A stretch of 16,008 nt of DNA from Scenedesmus sp. ARA3 (GCA_004335835.1 RWJK01001944.1:12916-28923); one strand, 5' to 3'. Counted from the stretch's first letter, positions 8,424 to 15,182 are shown. A program made the numbers and translations. Notes: generated from the letters alone by a model not told the origin.

Positions 8424-9788
8424 GTCCATACCCTGCTGCTGTGCAGTAGTAATTGGTGCGGTTCCTGCTGCTGCTGCTGCGCTGCAGTGCAGCCGCCGCC
8501 TCTGCTGCTACATTGCTGCTGCTGCGCGGCTGATCTGCCCAGCGGATGCTGTGACCTGTACTGCCTGCTGTACCGCCTGATCCTCCTGCAGCTGTACCGG
8601 ATGTACCGCCTGTTGACTGCTTCAAGCTGCTATGGAGTGTACCGCCTCCAGACCTGCCTCGGCCAGGCAGTACAGCAGTTGCACTGCTGTTGCGCTGTGT
8701 GCTGCTGTTGTTGCGCTGTGGACTGCTATTGCGCTGCGGGCTGCTGCTGCGGTAGCTGTGGTTGTTATAGCTGCCACCACCCTGAGACTTACGCTCGGCA
8801 AGTGAAACTGCTGCTGCTGCCCTGCTAGCGTAGCGAGCAGCAGCAACAGCAATGCGGTCCTGCGACCCAGCCGCTGCTGCTGGTGCGCTGCCAGCAACGC
8901 TACCTGGGTTGCGGCTGCTGCTGCGGCTCTTTTCGGCAGCAGCTCGCGACGCTGCACGTGCTGCTGCGATTGCTGCTGCTGCCGCTTTGGCTTCTGCATC
9001 TGCCGATCCGCTCGCCACCACATAAGCTGCCAGGCGCGCGGAAATCGGCCGCTGAGCTGCTGTGTAGAGGGTGGTTCGGGGGCTTTCCTGCATTGCTGCT
9101 GCTGCAGAGTGCACTGCTGCCTCTGCAGCTTCTGCTGCTTGCCTTAGCAAGTCAAAAGATTGTGCAGGTTGACCCCTTGCACCAGAGTCGCTGCCTGCCC
9201 CTCCCGCGCTCGACCGAATGCTGTCTATCGCACTGTGGACGTCCGCTGCTATTTCAACAGTGCGTCTGCGAGCCAGTGGGTTCTCGTACTCTGCATCTGA
9301 TGCGGCCTCTGCTGCTGCTGCTGCCATGCGCAGCAGCGCCACGCTTTCTGGCTGCGCCCGGGACATGATTTCGGGATCAGCCAGACCTGCTGCTGCCAGG
9401 GATGCAGCATATCGAAGCAGCACGAGATCTGGAACTCGCTGCCCGTTTCTGGTGCTGCTTCCCGGATGCATGCTGCTCAGCAGCGGAGCAGCTGCACTGC
9501 TGCTGCTGCTGCTGCTGCTGGGCGGGTCAGCAGGCGCGGGAAAGGTCGCCTGCTGTCTCTAAGCCTAAAATGAGCAAAAAGGGCACAATAGCATTTATAC
9601 TATGTCATCAGCGACTTGTAAGAGGTTGCGCTATGAAGCGCGGTACTTGGTGCAAGGAAACGGTTTCGCGCCCTTGAAGCTGCCATGCCATGTTGATTAC
9701 CATGATAAAATGAGAGAGGTGTTTTCTTACCTCTTACTATTTCACTTGCTGTCGACATGCGCCTATCCTGCTCTGACGAGCCATCCAT
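2201..9788 (-). CDS. large single-span membrane protein with polyQ cytosolic part, SEA-like folds and C-x25-C repeats (four-exon model)
   Basis: I infer exons 9788-9738, 9549-6148, 5395-2450 and 2311-2201, giving about 2,169 residues. Introns are GT-AG: 188, 752 and 138 bp, all phase 0. Residues 1-1083 are Gln/Ala/Ser-rich and probably cytosolic; residues 1084-1103 are a membrane span preceded by basic residues; 1128-1184 and 1256-1318 resemble SEA-like alpha/beta folds; then follow an Ala/Ser/Pro-rich stalk and C-x25-C units from 1988 to the end. The case for one gene is that the upstream exon ends in phase 0 at GAG/GTGAGA, the downstream exon starts in phase 0, and the join completes one fold (strand MFEVALAV plus helix FADAYSEALNIPV). 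The downstream part has no start or signal peptide of its own. Alternatively these are two genes, with the upstream one ending through the acceptor at 6042. Function is unknown; a cell-wall or surface role is an inference. Confidence 0.55.
2205..2551 (-). repeat. 240-bp offset duplication of a Cys-repeat exon
   Basis: 2205-2311 and 2445-2551 are 107-bp direct copies with a single mismatch (2254 versus 2494). Each copy runs from GAT at the exon start to the first bases after the donor. The sequence between them is an intron-like segment containing minisatellite units. Confidence 0.9.
2346..2418. repeat. 21-bp minisatellite units inside the last intron
   Basis: Units at 2377-2397 (AACCCTGGACATTGCACC...) and 2398-2418 (AACCATGGACAGTGATCA...), plus a longer diverged unit from 2346, match the array at 1772-1897. 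Confidence 0.7.
2450..5395 (-). CDS. exon 3: SEA-like folds, Ala/Ser/Pro stalk, C-x25-C units
   Basis: There are 982 codons from acceptor TTGCAG/AGG at 5396 to donor AAG/GTGGGT at 2449. The order is the second half of a SEA-like fold, a Ser patch, a second SEA-like fold, then about 650 residues dominated by Ala, Ser and Pro, with a Ser run at 4374-4425. This is the composition of extracellular stalks. Three C-x25-C units close the exon. The frame is also open upstream to 5419, but those codons are the intron tail plus acceptor. Confidence 0.7.
2618..2887 (-). other. C-x25-C units 1 and 2
   Basis: Unit 1 (2887-2789) and unit 2 (2716-2618) share C, D at +12, G at +15, W at +18, W at +20 and a second C at +26, followed by an aromatic residue. 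Unit 3 (2551-2450) keeps C, D, G, W and C. I associate short DxxGxxWGW Cys repeats with secreted proteins of chlorophycean algae, where a wall-binding role is suspected; that is memory plus inference. The pattern itself is directly visible. Confidence 0.7.
4374..4418. repeat. (CTG)15 microsatellite, coding polySer
   Basis: A pure run of 15 CTG on the plus strand. On the coding strand it is read as AGC, giving a Ser run in the extracellular stalk. Confidence 0.95.
4895..5083 (-). other. second SEA-like fold
   Basis: VPLVEISTRFSIAAS, a polar linker, then ILQESLSELLGVQISAVRSA repeats the strand, helix, strand pattern of the first module. The two are too diverged to align by eye with certainty. 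Confidence 0.4.
5361..5938 (-). repeat. array of six copies of acceptor plus exon head
   Basis: The motif GCGTCTGCAA (plus strand; one variant with TTCTGCAA) starts at 5361, 5461, 5576, 5683, 5784 and 5899. Read on the minus strand each copy is a [CT]TGCAG acceptor followed by an exon head coding R-L-D-[AT]-Y-R-L-T-F-A-[DE]-A. Acceptor-side exon starts are 5395, 5495, 5610, 5717, 5818 and 5933. Only the copy at 5395 continues into the full exon 3. Spacings of 100, 115, 107, 101 and 115 bp show a three-copy block of 322-323 bp duplicated once. The copies at 5576 and 5899 also retain the next residues (AYSE-[DA]-L). Confidence 0.85.
5968..6020 (-). repeat. intronic copy of the exon-2 tail
   Basis: 5968-6014 matches 6225-6289 with one mismatch and an 18-base deletion flanked by GCC on both sides. 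It repeats the end of the membrane-span exon (AWAW...HSAAAGGVVGQPL). A good acceptor (GCTTTCAG, ending at 6042) lies just upstream in transcription. Joining it to exon 2 reads AYDAAAVV and stops at 6017-6015. Confidence 0.8.
6148..9549 (-). CDS. exon 2: Gln/Ala/Ser-rich cytosolic part and membrane span
   Basis: There are 1,134 codons without a stop. Gln runs of up to 15 alternate with Ala and Ser runs, all written by the same CAG-type triplet repeat in different frames. Non-repetitive islands include a basic-ended N-terminal segment (QRVPDLVLLRYAASL), three copies of AGRQKSEEL-like sequence, and ELDLGLSLSRLKMPPSG. Near the end, RTSRTKYMLCVLLPLLLVTV begins a clear hydrophobic span, followed by GVVGQPLMFEVALAVPARQQ and a donor GAG/GTGAGA at 6147. 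Such a long low-complexity region before a single span suggests an N-in (type II) protein. No catalytic domain is visible. Confidence 0.7.
6274..6351 (-). other. transmembrane segment
   Basis: About 20-25 hydrophobic residues (YMLCVLLPLLLVTVLVGGGL, then GAWAWL) follow a basic stretch (KKEASRFWQRTSRTK) and precede RKQDRH. This is the only strong membrane span in the protein and defines its topology. Confidence 0.85.
7627..7707 (-). repeat. 27-bp coding tandem repeat, three units
   Basis: Units 7627-7653, 7654-7680 and 7681-7707 encode three copies of a nine-residue AGRQKSEEL-type repeat in the cytosolic part. It is one of the few charged, non-homopolymeric repeats in that region. Confidence 0.85.
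8377..8421. repeat. (CTG)15 microsatellite, coding polyGln
   Basis: A pure run of 15 units, read as CAG on the coding strand to give Gln15. Shorter runs between 6555 and 7960 encode further Gln tracts. Confidence 0.95.
9738..9788 (-). CDS. exon 1 of the membrane-protein gene
   Basis: Seventeen codons, MDGSSEQDRRMSTASEI, lead to a GTAAGA donor at 9737. A second GTAAGA donor lies seven bases downstream at 9730. Only the first is in phase with the acceptor CAG/GCG at 9550. The next exon's frame has an upstream in-frame TAG before that acceptor and no ATG until 9471, so either this exon supplies the start or translation starts at 9471 (MHPGSS). Confidence 0.45.
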
Positions 9789-10298
9789 GAGGGCATACTG
9801 CCCAGTCACACCCGACCAGCAAAAATAGCATTATTTAACAGTTTCAAGAAGCCGCTTTTCGACAATTTGTATTCACAACTAGACAAGGTCGAGCCACAGG
9901 ATGGGAACTTTTGGTCTGCATTCGGTGTGTTTCAGGGTCGCGAAGCTACTTGCAGTAAAATCAGTCATTGCATACGATCAAATGCTCATTCACTCACTGC
10001 GGTCTTAGCAGCGTGGCGCGAATGACAGGCAGGGTCTGTGTGACAGATACCAGCACCCAAGGCTGATGCAGGGAAGTAGAGGCACGTATGAGTCACATGT
10101 CGCCACCAATTACTGGCACTGATGTTGTGGGCTTACGAATATGGAGCTAGACCACAGCAGGCACCGCACCATCGATCACAGCGCTATAGTCTGCACGTGC
10201 GCAGCGCTGCACATCTGATGCCCATTTGTAATGGAAGTTTCCTTCCATGCTGTACAAGCAGCACCAAGTCAAGCGCAGCACCTGCAGAAAGAGAAACA

Positions 10299-10303
10299 TT
10301 ACA
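10299..10303 (-). terminator. candidate poly(A) signal TGTAA
   Basis: This is the first minus-strand TGTAA I see downstream of the LRR gene stop at 11238. If used, the transcript would include the duplicated tail-exon region 10473-11190, either as 3' UTR or as further exons. Confidence 0.3.
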
Positions 10304-10349
10304 GGGAATATATACATGAAGATCAAACCAACACAAATCAACGCAACGC

Positions 10350-10363
10350 CCACGTGCACGTGG
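10350..10363. promoter_or_regulatory. double CACGTG palindrome
   Basis: CCACGTGCACGTGG is a perfect 14-base palindrome holding two abutting CACGTG cores, the binding site of bHLH and bZIP factors (G-box/E-box). It lies about 560 bp upstream of the membrane-protein start. Function is not shown. Confidence 0.35.
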
Positions 10364-10396
10364 CATGGCACAGCTTGCATCCTCACCCCATGGTCT

Positions 10397-10427
10397 CATA
10401 TGCGCCGCATTATGCCGGCGGCATATG
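10397..10427. repeat. imperfect inverted repeat
   Basis: CATATGCGCCG is followed by CGGCGGCATATG after a short loop. The arms pair except for one extra base. Confidence 0.5.
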
Positions 10428-10472
10428 ATAACATATAATGAAAGCGGATGGTTCAACAAGAGGATTGTTCAA

Positions 10473-10657
10473 TCAGTGATTTAGTGGGTGCCCAATGAGC
10501 CGGTCATTGGCCCGAAAATGGGCTGTGTTCACACAAGTTGTGATATGCCAAGGGCAGCTCAGCTTCCCTAGCTCAGCATCCTGTGCCTTGAAGGTTGCTG
10601 CAAGGCAGCCCTTGAGGCCAGAATTGTCGCACACGCCACTGCCCCAAGCGCAACCCT

Positions 10658-10694
<37 letters not shown>

Positions 10695-10811
10695 TGGCCG
10701 CCCCAGCTCCACTTCTGGGGCCTTGAAAGAGGCTGGCAGGCAGCCCTTGAGGCCAGGGTTGTCACAATCACTCGGCCAACTGGAGAATTCAGGGGCGCAA
10801 GCAACTAGCAC
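10473..10811 (-). pseudogene. two copies of the LRR gene's terminal-exon segment
   Basis: 10659-10768 and 10560-10630 repeat the part of the last LRR exon at about 11455-11553: PGLKGCLPASFKA-x-EVELGRPK and, more diverged, SGLKGCLAATFKAQDAELGK. The first keeps the Ser run made of AGC. The minus-strand frame stays open to 10473. They may be alternative last exons or relics in the 3' UTR; no acceptor clearly joins them to the main gene in phase. Confidence 0.5.
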
Positions 10812-11335
10812 CAGCCGCTAATGCCAGTGTTGACCACAGCAGCAGCGACAGCGGCAGCCGTAGACAGCTTGTCGCCGCCCTCCTTCCGCTTGTCCTTGCC
10901 CTTGGCCACACCCTTCTCCTTGCCTTTTTTCTTTCTTGCAATTGCATCAGTGCTGCGGCTGTCAGCAGGTCACGCCGCTGCAGCTAGCACCAGCCGCTCA
11001 GGCCTGTACAGGCACATGTGTTGACGATGGCAGCAGCGCCAACAGCAGCCCCGCCCTCCTTCTGCTTGTCTGCTGCTGTGAGCACCAGCATGGTGGTTGA
11101 CTGTAGCAGCAGCAACAGCAGCGGCCCCGCCCTCCTTCTGCCTGTCCTTGCCCTTCTCCTTGCCCTTCTCTCCCTTTCCCTGCTGTTCTACTCTAGTAGT
11201 TGCCCAGTTGCTGCAGGTGTAGATCACGCCCCTGCACCTAGCACCAGCCACTCAGGCCAGTATTGACAACGGCAGCAGCAACAACAGCAGCCCCGCCCTC
11301 TTTCTGTTTGTCTTTGCCCTTGTCCTTGCCTTTAG
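10805..11335 (-). repeat. four copies of the gene's C-terminal tail sequence
   Basis: Segments starting near 10805, 10984, 11078 and 11238 (plus-strand CTAGCACCAGCC and related) each reproduce the Lys-rich KGKDKQKEGG to VVNTGLSGWC-stop end of the LRR protein. The copy at 10805 still reads AAVVNTGISGWC and stop. The 11238 copy is the one in frame with the gene. The others have indels or frame changes. Confidence 0.65.
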
Positions 11336-11606
11336 TCCTTTTCTGACCTCCTGCACCTGGTGCGTCTTGTGCATCCTTGCCTTTCTCCTTGCCCTTAGCT
11401 TTGCCCTTCTCTGTATCATCCTTGTCGTCTGCAAATTTTTCTTCATCAGCATCCTTGCTGCTGCTGCTGCTGCTGCCTTTTGGGCGCCCAAGCTCCACTT
11501 CCTGTGCCTTGAAAGAGGCTGGCAGGCAGCCCTTGAGGCCAGGGTTTTCGAAAAGGGACAGCTCCTCTAGGGACTTTAACGCTGACCACTCCTGCGGCAC
11601 GGTACC
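11238..11606 (-). CDS. LRR gene exon 5: repeat 12, cap and charged tail
   Basis: From acceptor GCGCAG/GGT: GTVPQEWSALKSLEELSLFE, then NPGLKGCLPASFKAQEVELG, a Ser6 run, a Lys/Asp/Glu/Gly-rich tail and TAG at 11240-11238. It is the only member of the exon-head family here that has a complete downstream part. Confidence 0.7.
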   Translation of the reverse strand, partial: GTVPQEWSALKSLEELSLFENPGLKGCLPASFKAQEVELGRPKGSSSSSSKDADEEKFADDKDDTEKGKAKGKEKGKDAQDAPGAGGQKRTKGKDKGKDKQKEGGAAVVAAAVVNTGLSGWC

Positions 11607-11635
11607 CTGCGCACACAGCAGATAACGGTGGCGGC

Positions 11636-11676
<41 letters not shown>

Positions 11677-11795
11677 CGTCACGATGGTTTTTTGAAGTTG
11701 TGACAGCTCCGCTAGAGACCTCAGGCCAGACAACTCTTGAGGCACAGTGCCCTGCAGCAGCAGATATTAGCGGCAGCAGCGGCAGCAGCAGCAGC

Positions 11796-11830
<35 letters not shown>

Positions 11831-12890
11831 CAGCAGCAGCTTCAGGGTTGTTGAAGAGTGACAGCTCCTCCAGAGATGTCAAGCCGGCCCACTCCTGCGG
11901 CAAGGTGCCCTGCAGCAGCAAGCAACAGCAGCAGCAGCAGCAGCAGCGGCATGTGTGCTTTCATGCAGTGGCAGCTCTTCCAGAGGTTTTAACCCGGCCC
12001 ACTCCTGTGGGACAATGCCCTGCAGCAGCAGAAAACAACGGCAGCAGCAGCAGCACTAGCGTCATGGTGGTTTTTGAAATGTGACAGCTCCTCTAGGGAC
12101 TCCAGGCCAGCACATTCCTGAGGCACGGTGCCCTGCAGACACAGCAGACAGATGCAGCAATATGTTTGACTATGTTGCGTTGTATCAAACTGCTCGGAGC
12201 GCAGGGCGCACAGCATTTTGCAAGCGTGTGTATGTAGTCAGCTTTACCTGGCATGGCCTTGCACGCTGGCAGCCTGCCAAACCTGAGGCTTGTGAAAATG
12301 CACGCTTGAAGAGGTCAGGGCTAAGATTAGATGATAAGAGGTCCTCTAAAGTATAACAGTGTTTGATTGTAATCTGACAGCCCACCTGGAATATGTTGTG
12401 CTGCAGCTCCAGCTCCTCCAGCTTGCTCAGGGAGGCCAGATTCCCTGCCAGCCTCTATCATGACTCAGGATATTATATTTCGGGGATTAGCGCCTAACAA
12501 TGTAACAATGCTTGAATTTTATAATGACAGCCCACCTGGAAGTTGTTGTGCTGCAGCTCCAGCTCCTCTAGCTTGCTCAGGGAGGCCATCGCCGCTGGCA
12601 GCGGGCCTGCAGCATACCATCCACAGACACACTCATTAGCAAAGCGTCGGTGACGCAATCTCTGCGGCAGCCGCTGCTGAGCTTAAAAGGCAGCAGGCCA
12701 GCAGCGAGAGACACACGCGTAAAATGAATTCATACATCACACGCTAGCTAGCGGTATAGCGCAACACGGTAATATCAAGTGCCTGAGGGAAAAACATAAA
12801 CCACCCACCTGTCAGGCTGTTGTTTGAGACATCCAGCTCCTCCAGGCTGGCCAGCTGCGCCCAGGCAGCAGGCAGCGGGCCCGACAGCTG

Positions 12891-12937
<47 letters not shown>

Positions 12938-14182
12938 CAGGCAGCGGATGCAGCGGGTGCGCATGAGTAACAGCAGCAGCAGCAGCAGCGGCAGCAGCAG
13001 CAGCAGCAGCAGCAGCAGGCATGCATTGGCAGCGGGCGATCAAGCAGCACATGTCGGCATCTGCGACCTGCACTTCCAGGGGCGCAATGCAACCAGGGGC
13101 TTGCCGGTGGCACCATACAATAGGCTTGCTGCAAAGTGGATAACAACACACGAGCAAACACACACATGCTGAACGCACAACTTTGACCCAACTGTGCAAG
13201 CCGCGTGTATAACATGCACGCTCTTCATTCAGTGACCAACCTTGTTCTTAACCAGATCTAGCTCCTCCAACTTTTTCAGCGCACCCCATGCTGCCGGCAG
13301 CTGCCCCGTCAGCGCGTTCTTGCTCAGATCAAGTTCCTGCAAGCTCACCAACACAGACCAGCCCGCCGGCAGCTGCCCAGTCAGCTGGTTCCCGCCCAAA
13401 TCAAGCTCCTCCAAGTTTTTCAAAGCACTCCAGGATGCCGGGAGAGGTCCAGTCAGCTTGTTCCCGCCCAATTTGAGTTTTTTCAAAGCCCGCAGAGCAG
13501 ACCATTCTGCTGGCAGCGGCCCGGTGTGCTGGTTCCCGCCGAGGCTCAAGTCCTGCAAGCTGCGCATCGCCCACCAGCCCGACGGCAGCGGCCCACCAAG
13601 GCCGCGGTTTCCTGCAAGGATCAGCTCCTGCAAGCTGCCCAGCGCTGACCAAGCCGCTGGCAGCGGCCCAGTCAGTGCGTTGTCAGCAAGGTTCAGTTCC
13701 TGCAAGTTGACCAGCTTTGACCAGTCGGCTGGCAGCTGCCCTATCAGCTTGTTGCCTTTCAAATTGATTTCCTGCAAGTTGACCAGCTGTGACCACTCGG
13801 TGGGAATAGTTCCAGTGAGGCTGTTTTTCTTGAGCTTTAGCTCTTCCAAGCTTGTGAGCGCTGCCCACTCCTTTGGCAGGCAACCCTGGGCAATTGTGGT
13901 GGTTTGAATTTCGATGGGTAGACATCACAGCAGCAGCACAGACAAAACGGGCACCAATGATATGAACTGTGGGTGTGTATCTGCAGGAGTGGCATGGCTA
14001 CAGAGGAGACCTGCAGGTTACGCTGCCAGTGATGCATGTCAGCAGTGCACCTGATTCGCTTGTCGGGCAGATTTAACGAAGCCACACACTGGCAAAGACA
14101 ATGCTGCTGCCGCTGCTGTTGCTGCCGTGATGATGAAAACAGGAATACACAGCTGAGACGCCAGTGAGCACCACCCTGCTCC

Positions 14183-14243
<61 letters not shown>

Positions 14244-14693
14244 CCGTAGCCCTGGCTCACTCACCGCCAGCCCCGCCCCCTCCAGGTCCAGCTCCTTCAC
14301 TAAACCCGTCTTCTCATCACACTTTAAACCCTTCCAGCTGCTGCAATGGTCCATGCCTGCTACCCAGCTGGCCAAACTTCCCTTGGGGTCCTGCAGGCAG
14401 GCTGCTTTGCCAGCTAGCAAAGCACTGGCTTGTGCAGCTGCAGGGGTGGGTGCCGCCTTTTCGCCCGTAGATACGGCCAGCGATAGGCCAAATGGAGAGA
14501 GCGATACGGTTTTTGTGATGGATCCCAGAGACAGGCCGAAAGTTGCAGCAGGGCCTGCAGGAGAGGGCGTGTCACTGCTGCTTGACGTGACAGCAGCTGG
14601 CAGCATGAACTGGAGCCGAGCGTGTGATTCAGGGGCGCAAATCAGGCATAACACTAGTAATAATAGAATTGAACGGACAGGTTTGGAGATCAT
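11238..14693 (-). CDS. secreted leucine-rich-repeat protein, five exons
   Basis: Exons are 14693-14265, 13885-13241, 12887-12809, 12606-12536 and 11606-11238, about 530 residues. Introns are 379, 353, 202 and 929 bp with phases 0, 0, 1, 0. A signal peptide (MISKPVRSILLLLVLCLICA, then PESHA) is followed by a plant-type LRR N-terminal cap (W, CxxWxGLxCD) at residues 89-143. Then come 12 plant-type repeats of the form G-x-LP-x-x-W-x-x-L-x-x-L-x-E-L-x-L-x-x-N, a short cap (GLKGCLPASF), a Ser run and a Lys/Glu/Asp-rich tail ending SGWC. There is no kinase or membrane span, so it resembles a secreted receptor-like or wall protein. Introns 3 and 4 fall at the G-x-LP repeat boundary. An upstream ATG at 14786 is in frame but would bury the signal peptide. 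Confidence 0.75.
11638..11673. repeat. (CAG)12 microsatellite in LRR intron 4
   Basis: Read as CTG on the transcribed sense strand, about 30 bases before the acceptor of exon 5. A longer imperfect run lies at 11773-11850. Confidence 0.95.
11680..12132 (-). repeat. four truncated copies of the head of LRR exon 5
   Basis: Acceptors [CT]TGCAG are followed by exon heads starting at 12132, 12019, 11909 and 11751: GTVPQECAGLESLEELSHFK, GIVPQEWAGLKPLEELPLHE, GTLPQEWAGLTSLEELSLFN and GTVPQELSGLRSLAELSQLQ. All are phase 0, like the real exon at 11606. Each breaks off after about 70 bases into CTG-rich sequence. The 11909 copy has no GT between its own body and the next copy, so it cannot be an ordinary cassette exon. 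Reading through the copies leads to stops. Confidence 0.8.
12386..12444 (-). pseudogene. second copy of LRR exon 4
   Basis: 59 bases between acceptor TGGCAG and donor CCAG/GTGGGC code NLASLSKLEELELQHNIFQ, lacking the PLPAAM start. Like exon 4 it is phase 1 in, phase 0 out. Placed after exon 4 it would shift frame and stop within a few codons, so it is either a mutually exclusive alternative or a relic. Confidence 0.55.
12536..12606 (-). CDS. LRR gene exon 4: repeat 11
   Basis: 71 bases from acceptor CTGCAG/GCC to donor CCAG/GTGGGC, coding PLPAAMASLSKLEELELQHN and NFQ. It enters in phase 1 and leaves in phase 0. A shortened copy lies 150 bp downstream. Confidence 0.7.
12809..12887 (-). CDS. 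LRR gene exon 3: repeat 10
   Basis: 79 bases from acceptor TGGCAG/CTG to donor ACAG/GTGGGT, coding LSGPLPAAWAQLASLEELDV and SNNSLTG. A (CTG)15 sense run directly precedes the acceptor. Confidence 0.75.
12892..12936. repeat. (CAG)15 microsatellite in LRR intron 2
   Basis: It is CTG in the sense of the gene and touches the 3' splice site of exon 3. A second run lies at about 12971-13018. Confidence 0.95.
13241..13885 (-). CDS. LRR gene exon 2: repeats 1-9
   Basis: 215 codons from acceptor CCCAG/GGT (13886) to donor AAG/GTTGGT (13240). It begins GCLPKEWAALTSLEELKLK. Repeats follow one another every 24-25 residues without a gap and end LVKNK, which the next exon continues as LSGPLP. Confidence 0.85.
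14185..14238. repeat. (CTG)18 microsatellite in LRR intron 1
   Basis: The longest pure triplet run in the window. It lies just after the donor of exon 1 and is CAG in the sense of the gene, the opposite orientation to the runs near acceptors. Confidence 0.95.
14265..14693 (-). CDS. LRR gene exon 1: signal peptide and LRR cap
   Basis: 143 codons, ending LDLEGAGLA at a GTGAGT donor (14264). Start chosen at 14693 because the hydrophobic signal peptide begins there. The Cys pattern C-(17)-C-(7)-C with Trp residues matches the cap that precedes plant-type LRRs. Confidence 0.75.
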
Positions 14694-15076
14694 GGTTTCA
14701 AGAGGTGATTTGATGTCGGAGTGTGCCGGGAAATACCGTTTTTTCGTGCAGTGCATCGGCGCACAATGAGTAATCTCTTTGACCATGCGTCAAGAGGCTT
14801 TTGAGCGGCAAACAGCAATAGACAGCAAGAAAAGTAATGAAGAGTGACGACGCCGGGGTTTTCCGAAGCCTCACCAACTCTCTGGCCATAGGAAACAGTA
14901 ATGAGTTTTTTTGTTAATATGTCGTTCTTAATAGTGCATTTGCGCTGCTTGCAGCGAGCATGTCCCGCTGCAATTTGAATTCGCTCGGTGGTCCTACGCC
15001 CCTCTTTTCCAGCCGCAGCTAGATAAAAATGCTATAATATTTGAATCTTGAACTATAAGCATCGGAATTAGCAGCT
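14694..15076. promoter_or_regulatory. divergent promoter region
   Basis: 383 bp separate the starts of the minus-strand LRR gene and the plus-strand gene at 15077. It is more AT-rich than its surroundings and holds a CTATAATAT motif at 15032-15040, about 40 bases before the plus-strand ATG. No specific operator is recognised. Confidence 0.4.
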
Positions 15077-15182
15077 ATGGAGGGCGAGCTGGACTTGCTG
15101 CTGTCAGTAGCTGGTGGCCTTGGCCGATGGCAGTACGTGGATGATCTGAAGCGAGTCTACGTGAAAGACGATGACTGCTTGG
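15077..15182 (+). CDS. first exon of a gene, possibly TIMELESS/Tof1-like
   Basis: 35 codons plus one base, MEGELDLLLSVAGGLGRWQY then VDDLKRVYVKDDDCL, ending at donor G/GTGAGA (15183). An in-frame TAA 21 bases upstream (15056-15058) fixes the start. The N-terminus of TIMELESS/Tof1/Swi1 proteins of the replication-fork protection complex has a short segment, a basic-aromatic stretch and then DCL-E-x-L-x-DL. The split codon begins with G, which allows the expected Glu. The match is short and from memory. The rest of the gene lies beyond the window. Confidence 0.4.

Larger units (their letters stand above)
9789..10472. other. intergenic region between the two minus-strand genes
   Basis: No gene is recognised. 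It should hold the promoter of the membrane-protein gene (starting at 9788) and the 3' end of the LRR gene. Two palindromic sites (10350-10363, 10397-10427) and a minus-strand TGTAA (10303-10299) are the visible signals. Confidence 0.5.

Noticed and set aside
7908..8828. Plus-strand Leu/Cys-rich open frame that looks membrane-like
   Set aside because: The hydrophobicity comes from CTG and TGC codons of the opposite-strand polyGln gene.
13242..13907. Plus-strand Ser-rich frame opposite the LRR exon
   Set aside because: The minus strand gives textbook plant-type LRRs; the plus frame is their mirror and its periodicity is inherited.
14694..14786. Upstream in-frame ATG of the LRR gene
   Set aside because: Starting there adds 31 polar residues before the signal peptide; 14693 places the hydrophobic segment at the N-terminus.
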